From Terriglobia bacterium (GTDB lineage Bacteria; Acidobacteriota; Terriglobia; JAIQFV01), in NCBI GenBank assembly GCA_020073085.1, contig JAIQFV010000040.1:1-36963 (forward strand): a stretch of 36,963 nt of DNA. The letters are read 5' to 3'. Positions 24,952-33,373 of the stretch are shown here, one piece after another. A program made the position numbers and the translations under genes. The notes beneath the pieces are model-generated. The model made no database searches. It saw nothing but the letters and a program-made list of their open reading frames with translations, and was not told the DNA's origin. Every line of letters begins with the position of its first letter. The first letter of the stretch is position 1.

Positions 24952-25272
24952 GTGACTGACAAAATCATCGTTATTGTGACGACGGGAAAAATCTCCGAAG
25001 CCAAAAAGATCGCCCGCGCGGTGGTTGAGAAACGGCTGGCCGCGTGCGTGAATATCATTCCGAAGATCACTTCCGTGTATCGATGGAAGGATGCACTCGA
25101 GACCGATGAGGAGTTCCTGCTGGTGATCAAAACCCGCCGGGCGCGATTCGACGATCTTCGCAAATGCATTGAATCCCTGCACAGCTATGAAGTGCCGGAG
25201 GTGATCGCAATGCCCATTGTCGAAGGATCGGCCAATTACCTGAACTGGATCGAGCAATCCGTGCCCGAGTAG
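24952..25272 (+). CDS. cutA: CutA1 family protein
   Basis: A 106-aa CutA1 protein, a small trimer with a ferredoxin-like fold once linked to divalent-cation tolerance; its real function is unclear. The conserved path is IVTTGKISEAKKIARAVVEK, then AACVNIIPKITSVYRW, EEFLLVIKTR and HSYEVPEVIAMPI. A GTG start at 24952 is preferred because GGAGG lies five bases upstream; an upstream GTG at 24928 lacks one. Confidence 0.95.
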   Translation: MTDKIIVIVTTGKISEAKKIARAVVEKRLAACVNIIPKITSVYRWKDALETDEEFLLVIKTRRARFDDLRKCIESLHSYEVPEVIAMPIVEGSANYLNWIEQSVPE

Positions 25273-25328
25273 GACTATCCGGCATCGGACTTCTGAAGTC
25301 TCCGGGACTTCGGAACTCTGCCAGCTCC

Positions 25329-26468
25329 CTAAATCTTTCCCAGTGCGCTCCTCAAATCCTCTTTGAGGTCCCTCACGTCTTCCACGCCGACCGAAATTCG
25401 CACCAGCCCGTCGGTGATCCCCAGGCGCTGACGTTCCGCCGCGGGGACACTGGCATGCGTCATCGTGGCCGGGTGCGAAATCAGGCTTTCAACACCCCCG
25501 AGGCTTTCCGCCAGGGCAAACAGCCGGGTTGCGCCGAGCACCTTGCGGGCCCGGGAAATCGATCCGGTTTCGAACGCAATCATCCCCCCGAATCCCGACA
25601 TTTGCCGGCTCGCCAGGGCATGCTGCGGATGTGATTTCAACCCGGGATAATACACCTTCCTAACCTTGGGATGCTTCTCAAGGAACGCGGCAATTTTTCG
25701 ACCGTTGGCGTCGTGCTGGCGCATGCGCAAGCCCAGTGTCTTGGTCCCCCGCAGCAGGAGCCAGGAGTCGAACGGAGAGAGAATGGCCCCGACCGCATTC
25801 TGCAGGTATTGCACCCGGTCGGCATCTTCCTTATGGCGAAGGACCACCATCCCGCCGACCGAATCGCTGTGCCCATTCAAGTACTTGGTTGTGGAGTGGA
25901 CGACGATATCCGCCCCCAAAGCCAGCGGCCGCTGGAAGTACGGCGACATGAAGGTGTTGTCCACGACCAGACGAACCTTGTGGCGCCGCGCCAGGCGGGC
26001 CACGGCCCGAAGGTCGGTGATTCCCATGATGGGGTTCGTGGGTGTTTCCACGAAAATCATCCGCGTGTTTTCCTGGAATGCGGCTTCGACTGCCGCCAGG
26101 TTGGAGGTATCGACATACGTGAACTGCAATCCCAGATTTTTCAAGACAAAGTTGAACAACCGAAAAGTGCCGCCATACGTGTTGTCCGAAACAATCGCGT
26201 GGTCTCCCGCCATCAAAAGCTTCAGAACCGTGTCGATGGCTGCCATCCCGGAAGCGAAGGCGTAGGCGGCCAGACCTCTTTCCAGGGCGCAGATGTTCCG
26301 CTCGATGGCCAAACGGGTGGGGTTCTGAGTTCGCGCGTATTCGAATCCTTTGTGCTTGCCCAGGGCTTCCTGCACGTAGGTCGAAGTCTGGAAGATGGGG
26401 GTGATGATTGCCCCCGTGGAGGGATCGGGAATCTGTCCCGCGTGGATCGCGTCGGTATCAAAACCCAT
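25329..26468 (-). CDS. Cystathionine gamma-synthase/gamma-lyase family enzyme
   Basis: A 379-aa PLP enzyme of the Cys/Met metabolism family. YARTQNPTR near the N-terminus, FASGMAAIDTVLKLL, FVETPTNP, VVDNTFMSPYFQRPLALGAD and the PLP-lysine motif VHSTTKYLNGHSD (Lys near residue 194) identify it, and SLGGVESLISHPATMTH is the usual C-terminal block. Sequence alone does not separate cystathionine gamma-synthase (methionine synthesis) from gamma-lyase (cysteine synthesis). The adjacent upstream cysteine/cystathionine synthase on the same strand, 77 bp away, makes a reverse-transsulfuration role (as in mccA-mccB) attractive. Confidence 0.93.
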   Translation of the reverse strand: MGFDTDAIHAGQIPDPSTGAIITPIFQTSTYVQEALGKHKGFEYARTQNPTRLAIERNICALERGLAAYAFASGMAAIDTVLKLLMAGDHAIVSDNTYGGTFRLFNFVLKNLGLQFTYVDTSNLAAVEAAFQENTRMIFVETPTNPIMGITDLRAVARLARRHKVRLVVDNTFMSPYFQRPLALGADIVVHSTTKYLNGHSDSVGGMVVLRHKEDADRVQYLQNAVGAILSPFDSWLLLRGTKTLGLRMRQHDANGRKIAAFLEKHPKVRKVYYPGLKSHPQHALASRQMSGFGGMIAFETGSISRARKVLGATRLFALAESLGGVESLISHPATMTHASVPAAERQRLGITDGLVRISVGVEDVRDLKEDLRSALGKI

Positions 26469-26545
26469 AAAGACTCCTTTGTCAGAATGAAAGAATCGGC
26501 CGAACGAAAGGGACGCTGAGTCCCCGCCGTGGCAATGATGGATTG

Positions 26546-27466
26546 CTATCCGAAGATGTTCTTGCTGAGGTATCGCTCACCGCTGTCCGGAATGAGGGTG
26601 ACGACGTTCTTCCGCGGACCCAGGCGCCTGGCAATTTGGATGGCGGCGAAAATATTGGCCCCTCCCGACCCGCCCGCCAGCACCCCCTCGCGCTCTGCCA
26701 GCCGCTTGACCGTGGCCAGGGAATCACAGTCTGCCACGGTGATCACCTCGTTGGCGAGGGCAAGTTCGAGAGTTTTTGGGATAAAACTGTTGCCGATCCC
26801 TTCCACCTTATGCGGCCCCGGCTTCCCCCCGGCAAAGATCGACCCTTCGGGCTCCACGACCGCGGCGTGAAGAGAAGGGATCTTCTCTTTCAGAAAACGC
26901 GCCACCCCCGTAAAGGTGCCTCCCGTGCCCGCCCCGATGGCAATGGCATCAATCGCCCCTCCCATCTGCTGAAAGATTTCCGGACCGGTGGTTTGATAGT
27001 GGACTTCAGGGTTGGCAGGATTTTCGAATTGTTGCGGGACAAAAGATCCGGGGATATCCTTGGCCAATTCAAAGGCCTTGCGTATGGCCGCCTCCATGCC
27101 TTCGGACCGCGGGGTTGTCACCACCTCGCCGCCCAACGCCCGCATCAGTGTCATTTTTTCCTGGCTGTAGCCTTCGGGAACAATCAGAATCACCCGGTAG
27201 CCCCGCTTGACGCCAATCAAGGCCAGCCCCACCCCGGTGTTGCCGGCTGTAGGCTCAATGATCGTTCCTCCGGGGGTCAGCCGTCGTTTTTCTTCTGCAT
27301 CCTGGATCAGCCCGACCGCTGTTCGATCCTTGATGGATCCACCGGGATTGAAGAATTCGATCTTTGCCCAAATCTCAGCCGCAGGGCCCTCACAGATGTT
27401 TTTGAGGTGGAGGATGGGAGTATGGCCGATCAGTTCCTGAATGTTTTCGGCTTTCAGCAAATGCAT
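26546..27466 (-). CDS. Cysteine synthase/cystathionine beta-synthase family enzyme
   Basis: A 306-aa fold-type II PLP enzyme. The PLP lysine is Lys46 in FFNPGGSIKDRTA; TAGNTGVGLALIG binds the substrate carboxylate, GAGTGGTFTGVARFL binds the cofactor phosphate and the C-terminus reads VVTLIPDSGERYLS. It lacks C-terminal CBS domains. It could be an O-acetylserine sulfhydrylase (CysK) or an O-acetylserine-dependent cystathionine beta-synthase (MccA type); the following cystathionine gamma-synthase/lyase gene favours the latter. I place the start at ATG 27464-27466 (MHLLKAENIQELIGHTP) to match the family; a weak GAGGAG lies about 15 bases upstream. Confidence 0.92.
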   Translation of the reverse strand: MHLLKAENIQELIGHTPILHLKNICEGPAAEIWAKIEFFNPGGSIKDRTAVGLIQDAEEKRRLTPGGTIIEPTAGNTGVGLALIGVKRGYRVILIVPEGYSQEKMTLMRALGGEVVTTPRSEGMEAAIRKAFELAKDIPGSFVPQQFENPANPEVHYQTTGPEIFQQMGGAIDAIAIGAGTGGTFTGVARFLKEKIPSLHAAVVEPEGSIFAGGKPGPHKVEGIGNSFIPKTLELALANEVITVADCDSLATVKRLAEREGVLAGGSGGANIFAAIQIARRLGPRKNVVTLIPDSGERYLSKNIFG

Positions 27467-27669
27467 ATTGGGGTGACACTCCTCAGGAAGGATATGAAGA
27501 CGAGACAAACCTTTCGAAATTAGCCGAATCAATGGGGACTGTCAATCCGAAAGTCTCTGGAAGGATGACCGGCGGCGCGTTCTTCCTGGAGCCAGCGGCA
27601 TCTTTGGAACCCGCCAATGACAGGCCCAAGGTCCGTCAGCCTGATGCCTTCCAGTGGCCAACCCCTGCC

Positions 27670-28383
27670 TCAATCGAGGTGCTGATGGAGGAAACCGGTT
27701 ACGCGCCCCCAGGCATCCGCGGCCGCATCGACATTGTACACATCCGGACGCGTGTTGTTGAAAAAGGCGTGCTGAGCGCCCGGATAGACATGCACTTCGC
27801 CCGCGAGACCATACTTTTGAATAGCAGTCTTGAGGCGGTTCATCTTGTCGACCGTTATCCAGGCGTCTTTCTCCGCCCCGATGAATAGAAGCGGGCAGCG
27901 AATATTCTTGATGGGATCATCGGGATCCGGGATATCGCCATAGAAAGGGGCAGCCGCTTTCATTTCAGGGATGTGACAAGCCCCGAGCAAAGTGAAGCTC
28001 CCTCCCATGCAGAACCCGGTGATGCCGATGCGACCTGATTTCACATAGGGCTGTGGGTGCAGATACGAGAAGGCTGCCCGGATGGACCGGACCCCGGCCT
28101 CCGGTTTCAATTCACCCATCCAGCGAGATGCCTGGTCCGCATCTTTGGCCACACGGCCGCCATAAAGATCGACCGCCAGCGTCACAAAACCCTCGCGGGC
28201 ATAGCGCCGCGCCACATCCTTGATGTGATCATTGAGTCCCCACCACTCATGAATCAGAAGTAGCCCCGGAAGGGCCTGACTCGTTTTAGGTTGGGCCAGA
28301 TAACCTCCCAGTTCCAACCCTTCGGACTTAAACTTCATTTCTTTCGCTTCGACTTCAGATTCGGGAAACTTTTGTGCAGGCAT
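27670..28383 (-). CDS. Dienelactone hydrolase family protein
   Basis: A 237-aa alpha/beta-hydrolase of the dienelactone hydrolase family. The nucleophile is Cys125 in ITGFCMGGSF; Asp173 (GAEKDAWIT) and His205 (PGAQHAFFN) complete a Cys-Asp-His triad, and Glu46 in LLIHEWWGLNDHI is the usual helper Glu. The family hydrolyses cyclic or activated esters, and many members in aerobic soil bacteria have no assigned substrate. There is no signal peptide. The ATG at 28381-28383 has AGAGGA seven bases upstream. It stands at the border of the A+T-rich accessory region. Confidence 0.93.
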   Translation of the reverse strand: MPAQKFPESEVEAKEMKFKSEGLELGGYLAQPKTSQALPGLLLIHEWWGLNDHIKDVARRYAREGFVTLAVDLYGGRVAKDADQASRWMGELKPEAGVRSIRAAFSYLHPQPYVKSGRIGITGFCMGGSFTLLGACHIPEMKAAAPFYGDIPDPDDPIKNIRCPLLFIGAEKDAWITVDKMNRLKTAIQKYGLAGEVHVYPGAQHAFFNNTRPDVYNVDAAADAWGRVTGFLHQHLD

Positions 28384-28687
28384 GGTTGCATCCTCTTTGA
28401 AGGAAACTCCGGGATTGCATCGTCCCCGGGGGTTGAGACACTTGTGGACCGAGGGGAATAACTTAAACCGAGTCACGAAAGATTTCAAACCAATTCATCG
28501 GTGGGGCGGTCGGTAGCCGGGGTAGCGCATACATCGCGCTTCTTGCGATGTGTGCGGCAAAGACTCTCGGTGCCCGACCCCGAAATTGAGCCACTGTCGG
28601 TGGTCTTGGCCACCCCCTCAGCAATTTTCATTTGTCAAACGTCCCGATCTGACCCTTTCGCACACAGAAGAAATTCTAGTCCGTTGC
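28384..28687. repeat. Intergenic stretch with 12-bp hairpin
   Basis: No gene seen. CGCATACATCGC (28526-28537) pairs with GCGATGTGTGCG (28545-28556) with one T-G wobble around a 7-base loop; outer flanks add partial pairing. A second small stem GGTGG/CCACC follows near 28600. The interval marks the edge between the housekeeping genes and the A+T-rich region to the right. Confidence 0.5.
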
Positions 28688-29824
28688 CTATTGGCTCCAT
28701 GGGGAACTAACCCACAAATTACGATGAGCATCATCAACCGACGCTGATCTCATGCGGCGAGATAAAACTGGATTGATCACCGCCAGAGTATCGCTGTGAT
28801 GCTGTGAATTGGGCTCATAGCCATCAAAATTACACGGCCTAATTCTGGCATCCCATTGATCAATCGGCTGTTCGATCATGGCAGGGCTCTTCCGTCGCTC
28901 ACACCAAATCGACAATAGTCTCTCGCAGATATTCTCTTGAAGATCTCTACCGCTCTTGAATATACCCTTTAGTGTAATGTCAGCATCTTCCCCCAAAAGG
29001 ATGTCCTTGCTCTTAATAAACGCTTCGATTTCTGACCTGTCTGGACATTTCGCAAGATGGAATGTCGATGTTGCTCTAGGAATGATTTGACCTTTCGCGT
29101 CCAATAAAAGAGCCTCTCGAGGAATTATTCGATGATAAGTAATTCGTCGTCCTCGATGGACAAACATGTTGCGATACTGGTTGGCCCACTCTAACCAGTC
29201 TTCGACTCCGCATAATCTTCTTGCCTGTTCGTAGAAAGTTCGAAAGTCGATTTGTAATCGAGAGCCGGCCGTATTTGAATCAACAATCCTAGACAGTGCA
29301 TTTTCGGCCTTGCCAATGTCAGTGCGCCGCAGTGGAGTCGATAATCCCAGCACACTAATCATCATCGCGCCAAGGCAATCTAATGATGAACCGATGGCTC
29401 GGAAGAAGCCACAGACGTGCACTGCTTCCAGGCGGCTTGGTAAGTCATCCAGCGGTGATCGAGAAGGAGGCATCTTGCAGCTTAACTGACCGCTTGCATC
29501 CCTCGAAATCACGTCTGCAATTCGCTTGTTGTCCCTTTCTCTGGCGTCCAGCCACTCCAAATAATGAAGTTTGGCCTCCGCTAAATTCACTTCAATGCCA
29601 GTGGCACATTGATACGAATAGTCGCTGATTAGTATCCTTTCCTGGGTTGGCAAAGACCCCCACCATGAGATTCCGAGAGAGCTGTTATCAAGGTCACCAA
29701 GTATCTCATTGGATAATTTCGCTGCGCTTGGGACATCTGCGCCAATAGAAGAGTAGAACCTGTCCTCCGCTCCATCCTCGATTGAATAAGGTACACTAAG
29801 AGCTTTGATTTCTTCTTGACGCAA
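28688..29824 (-). CDS. HEPN-like protein with RNxxxH motif, 378 aa
   Basis: I do not recognise a named family. The middle part is helical, with a hydrophobic helix FRAIGSSLDCLGAMMISVLG (about 141-160) and, near residue 218, NQYRNMFVHRG: Arg218-Asn219-x3-His223, the R-x4-6-H arrangement that forms the RNase site of HEPN domains. The C-terminal third is basic and Cys-containing, without a known domain. A TTG start at 29824 is used because GGAGGTG lies six bases upstream; no in-frame ATG is near. It follows the membrane TPR gene by 65 bp on the same strand, so the two are probably one unit. Base composition is more A+T rich than the housekeeping genes to the left. Confidence 0.65.
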   Translation of the reverse strand: MRQEEIKALSVPYSIEDGAEDRFYSSIGADVPSAAKLSNEILGDLDNSSLGISWWGSLPTQERILISDYSYQCATGIEVNLAEAKLHYLEWLDARERDNKRIADVISRDASGQLSCKMPPSRSPLDDLPSRLEAVHVCGFFRAIGSSLDCLGAMMISVLGLSTPLRRTDIGKAENALSRIVDSNTAGSRLQIDFRTFYEQARRLCGVEDWLEWANQYRNMFVHRGRRITYHRIIPREALLLDAKGQIIPRATSTFHLAKCPDRSEIEAFIKSKDILLGEDADITLKGIFKSGRDLQENICERLLSIWCERRKSPAMIEQPIDQWDARIRPCNFDGYEPNSQHHSDTLAVINPVLSRRMRSASVDDAHRNLWVSSPWSQ

Positions 29825-29889
29825 TTCTCACCTCCGTCCGTCAAGAGACTGTTACACCATTGGTGGGGCAGATCGGGCCATTATCTTCC

Positions 29890-30939
29890 TCACTGGTTTC
29901 GACAAGTCTCTTTGAGGATTCGAGTTGCTTTCATCATCTTTTCCCAACTACCGACAATATTGGGATCTCCAAACAGGACGGCAGTCTCTTCTTCCTCTTC
30001 GTGAGTGTGAGATGTGGCTGAGGCCATCGCCTTCTCCCACAAATCATTACCCTCGGCATTTGGCTTAAACGCCAGAACCTTGTCAGCCCAATGCTCTGCT
30101 GCTTGATAATTGCCAAGCTGAGCATTTATAAGAGCAAGTCGGTACCAACTGGTCACATCATTCGGTTTAATCAACACTGCAAATTCAATTAGACTTTTTG
30201 CGGTTTTCAAGTCGCCTTGCTTTCCCAAAGAAATAGCAAAGCCGCCTAGTACCACACCCGATACGAGCCCGCACGCCCATTCGACGTCATCGGCTTTTTC
30301 TTTAAGGATCAAAGCCATTTTTTCAAGTATCCCACTTCCCCGGCAAATGTTGATAAGCTCCCTAGCATTTCGCGCTGAGCCAATCCTGTGTGCGATCACC
30401 TCGACAATGGAGGAGGGTACTTTATCCCACTCAGGAAGAGACGCCAAGATGTTAAAGGCGCCTTTATTATTACTTTCCTCGGTACTCTCGCCTTTCTCTT
30501 GAGCTAAATTTAGAACTTCTCGCGTCACGAGATCTCGGAGGATGAGGTCCCGAAGCCTGCCATAGTCAGCCTTTGAAGGGAGAACAAGGCCTATAAGGAA
30601 AGTGAGAACGGGCCAGAGGGCTGTGATAACTGCAGTGGCGTACCAACCCCGCATCAGGTCGTAAACGCTCAACCCAATGCAGCATATCCATTTGATTCTT
30701 ATTAAGATTACTCCGAGGTCCACCAGCAACAAACTCATCGTTCTGTAGCGAATGAGCCACCACAAGCAATTCAAACACACGATGGCAACAATCACGACAT
30801 ACACGGGTAAAACCAATAACAGGAAAGGTGCCACAGATTGTAAGGCGAACAGTGGCCAATCTGCCCATTCGATCGCCCTTGCGAACAACCAGAGATGGTT
30901 TTCTTCACTACTGTGATCGGCTGAATTCCAGGTAAACAT
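29890..30939 (-). CDS. Membrane protein with C-terminal TPR-like repeats, 349 aa
   Basis: Hydrophobic segments at about residues 30-62, 68-95 and 98-120 suggest three or four membrane helices near the N-terminus. The cytoplasmic part holds helical segments and, at about 235-300, two tetratricopeptide-like repeats (KTAKSLIEFAVLIKPNDVTS and NYQAAEHWADKVLAFKPNA, preceded by WYRLALINAQLG). The C-terminal Glu-rich tail (EEEEET) is acidic. The ATG has an AGGAGG close upstream. I do not know a family. It precedes the HEPN-like gene on the same strand, which makes a membrane sensor plus RNase pair conceivable, but this is inference. Confidence 0.7.
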   Translation of the reverse strand: MFTWNSADHSSEENHLWLFARAIEWADWPLFALQSVAPFLLLVLPVYVVIVAIVCLNCLWWLIRYRTMSLLLVDLGVILIRIKWICCIGLSVYDLMRGWYATAVITALWPVLTFLIGLVLPSKADYGRLRDLILRDLVTREVLNLAQEKGESTEESNNKGAFNILASLPEWDKVPSSIVEVIAHRIGSARNARELINICRGSGILEKMALILKEKADDVEWACGLVSGVVLGGFAISLGKQGDLKTAKSLIEFAVLIKPNDVTSWYRLALINAQLGNYQAAEHWADKVLAFKPNAEGNDLWEKAMASATSHTHEEEEETAVLFGDPNIVGSWEKMMKATRILKETCRNQ

Positions 30940-31274
30940 CGACCTCCTACGACGCTAATGGTTCGTTCTATTGACCCTGCCAGCACCAATGCCAGATATC
31001 ATAGTGAAGATCGAAGCACATCACTTGCGTCAGTTCTTTTTCACCCTTCACTTTGGTTGCTGCGATCAGCGGCTTATTCCTTGTGTGTTTGACGAGAATT
31101 AGCGAGAATGAAAATTGAGAAGGCCTGCCCCTTCTCCCTCACTTATTGGTCGGGGCAACAAAGAAAGGCTGCCGTCCCAAGACGCGGTGTGGAAGTTCAG
31201 ATGGTGGATCCTTCTATCTTCCAAAATCCTTCTTTCAGAGACAAGCCATTAATAGGAATCATCGCGGCAGCACT
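30940..31274. other. Intergenic stretch, nothing clear
   Basis: No convincing gene, hairpin or RNA gene. The promoter of the membrane TPR gene should lie in its left part. Confidence 0.4.
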
Positions 31275-31697
31275 TCATTCCACGATGAGTTTGATCTTTT
31301 CCTCTTGAAGGAATACTTCACCCACATCGGCCGCGCCATTCCAGCTTTCAGAAATTCCAAGCGCAATCTTGGAAAGGGAGAGGGTCGAACCATTGTCTCC
31401 ATAATAATTGAGAGTCGAGTTGCCGCTCCCTGACGTACCCAATTGAATAAACTGTATACGATTACCTCCGCCATCAGCCATCTGGGGAAGAACTATTGGA
31501 AAGGGCGCTGTCTGCTTAAAATCGGCAATTGGAATTGTCGTCAGCAAGAAATCACCGCGCGCTCTCACATTCATGGACAGCCAACGTTGTATCTCCAATA
31601 TTCCAAGGACTCCCATTTGCCAAATGCCCCGGGCTGACCCGTCATCATCTTTGGCTGTATCGCTAGACCCCGTTTGCAGAGACATGGCCCTCGGCAC
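31275..31697 (-). pseudogene. C-terminal remnant of a large secreted (acidobacterial-type) protein
   Basis: This frame has no acceptable start; the possible GTG at its 5' end lies inside the end of the next gene upstream. The part at about 31275-31590 reads VRARGDFLLTTIPIADF, then VLPQMADGGGNRIQFI and STLNYYGDNGSTLSLS. I recall the same pattern (ERGDFLITT ... ADGGGYTTQFILF ... FFSQSGQPL) from the C-termini of very long secreted proteins in Acidobacteria. Only this tail remains, so it is a decayed fragment. The upstream part to 31697 looks degraded. Confidence 0.6.
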
Positions 31698-33105
31698 TGT
31701 CGGTTACGTTTCCGGCTTCTTGGTCTCCGACGGCTTTGAACATCGCACCTGCGATATTAGGGCCGCGCGCACGCATCTCAGCTCCGTATGCTAAGTAATC
31801 AAGACTCCGAGCAGTTGATCGCAAATTGGTCTCACCCTCGAACACCCGTATACATACTTTTGAGAGTAAAGCCGCTGCTTGCTCCGGCCTGTCTATGAGT
31901 TCTTTCACATTCACAACTGCCTCACCCTGAGCTCCAGCCAGCAACTTAGGAGTAATACGCGCAGCTACGACCAGGGGGTCAACAGTCACCATTTTCGACA
32001 ACATATCCTTAAATGTCCAATAGAACGATGGCGGCTGTGCGTGGTGTCCCCACTTCCGGTTCCACCTTTCTTGCAGCCATTCACAGAATTCGCGCCCAAG
32101 GAGGACTGCCACTCGCATTAGACAATGGATTTGTGGATTTAACGACCGAGCATAAAGTTCCGCAAGTGTCTGAGCAACCATTCTGTCGGGTAGTTTTAAT
32201 ATCCAGAATACTGAGGGCGCATAGAAATCACACACGGCGCTACGAAACAGAAGTGCGACATCAGCGTCGCTCTGTCTGACATGATGTCTTTCTGCGTAAA
32301 TTCGGAAGTACACCGGCTGTCCAAGGAAGAAGTGGTGTTGCCCTCTTGCGAGGGCGCGGTTAGCGTCAATAACATTGTTGATTTCATCGAAGATGGCTTC
32401 TGAGACCTCCTCATGGACAAAAGTGCCCGCAGCTCTCTTTGGGTCCCTAGTGAGTAGTACTGGGGTAGCTTTAGGATCATTTACTGCTCGGACAGTGGTC
32501 ACAAGGGATGAAGATAATCTCGACCCGCCGACGGGCTGGACGGTTATGACCCGCGAGCCGCGTGGTGCCTGAACAACTTTCCTAACATCTTTAATCCAAG
32601 ATTTACGTATGATGTCGACTCGCCTCTCGATTACCAACCGTAGGTCCTCGCTATTACCAGGCTCGCTTTTTGCCCCGTGTCGAAAATAGACAGTCCCAAC
32701 GCTAAATGCAGTCTTTTGCTTACCAGGGCTGATTTCATATGTGCCAGGCCTTTGAAACACGAGAGGGACTGGAACGCCCTGTATGACAAACGCGATTAGA
32801 GTTTGAGAGCGTTTCCTTAGCTCGCGAATGTCAAACTCAAGATCAGCAGGTCCAGTGTATTTCGAAATCTTATTGCCGATGTCGGCGGAGTCGATGATTG
32901 CCAGCGGTCCGAGAGAGGCCTTGCTCGGCCGCCCGACATTGTCGAGGCCAAAAACAATGATCCCCCCGCCGGAATTGGCCATGGCTACCATATCCTTAAT
33001 GACCTCCAACCATTCTCCAAGTGAATTTGTATCGAACCCTTGCTTAAATTCGATGCGCTTTGACTCACGTTTGGCGAGGAGAGCTCTCTGAACTATGTCT
33101 GTCAT
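31663..33105 (-). CDS. AlbA_2 (Schlafen-like) domain protein, 480 aa
   Basis: Residues about 10-140 match the AlbA_2/Schlafen-type domain: ESKRIEFKQGFD (Glu14, Glu19, Lys21), then MANSGGGIIVFGLDNVGRPS, the family's nucleotide/nucleic-acid-binding region. The remaining 340 residues are helical and unrecognised, with an Arg-rich stretch. AlbA_2 proteins are often annotated as regulators or ATP-binding proteins and are frequent in defence islands; Schlafen nucleases share the fold. The ATG at 33103-33105 has no clear ribosome-binding site. Its 3' end overlaps the decayed secreted-protein fragment. The function is unknown. Confidence 0.75.
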   Translation of the reverse strand: MTDIVQRALLAKRESKRIEFKQGFDTNSLGEWLEVIKDMVAMANSGGGIIVFGLDNVGRPSKASLGPLAIIDSADIGNKISKYTGPADLEFDIRELRKRSQTLIAFVIQGVPVPLVFQRPGTYEISPGKQKTAFSVGTVYFRHGAKSEPGNSEDLRLVIERRVDIIRKSWIKDVRKVVQAPRGSRVITVQPVGGSRLSSSLVTTVRAVNDPKATPVLLTRDPKRAAGTFVHEEVSEAIFDEINNVIDANRALARGQHHFFLGQPVYFRIYAERHHVRQSDADVALLFRSAVCDFYAPSVFWILKLPDRMVAQTLAELYARSLNPQIHCLMRVAVLLGREFCEWLQERWNRKWGHHAQPPSFYWTFKDMLSKMVTVDPLVVAARITPKLLAGAQGEAVVNVKELIDRPEQAAALLSKVCIRVFEGETNLRSTARSLDYLAYGAEMRARGPNIAGAMFKAVGDQEAGNVTDSAEGHVSANGV

Positions 33106-33373
33106 GGGCTTGTTTGGTTAATTTCAGTGACAATCGCCGTACTTGAGTTCCCAAACACTTAGAAATGTGTATGTCTCAACACCACTATGAGGCAGGACGC
33201 TCCGACAGGTGGTTGTTTTGGGGGCATCAGATCGAATGGAAAGGTCTGACCCAAAATTCGGCTCATCTCTGCGGGCCCTGCCGGTTATACAGAACTGACA
33301 CAACAAGTCACTGTTCTAGCGACCCCCACTTGTCTAATGTCCCGATGGAATCTGCTTCCATCCTCTTCTCTTT

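Noticed and set aside
26469-26545. Possible riboswitch between the two sulfur-amino-acid genes.
   Set aside because: The gap of 77 bp is too short for a SAM or T-box riboswitch with terminator, and no conserved core was seen.
26543-27523. A 326-codon open frame antisense to the cysteine/cystathionine synthase gene.
   Set aside because: The minus-strand gene has intact PLP motifs over its full length; the antisense product has no domain and no ribosome-binding site.
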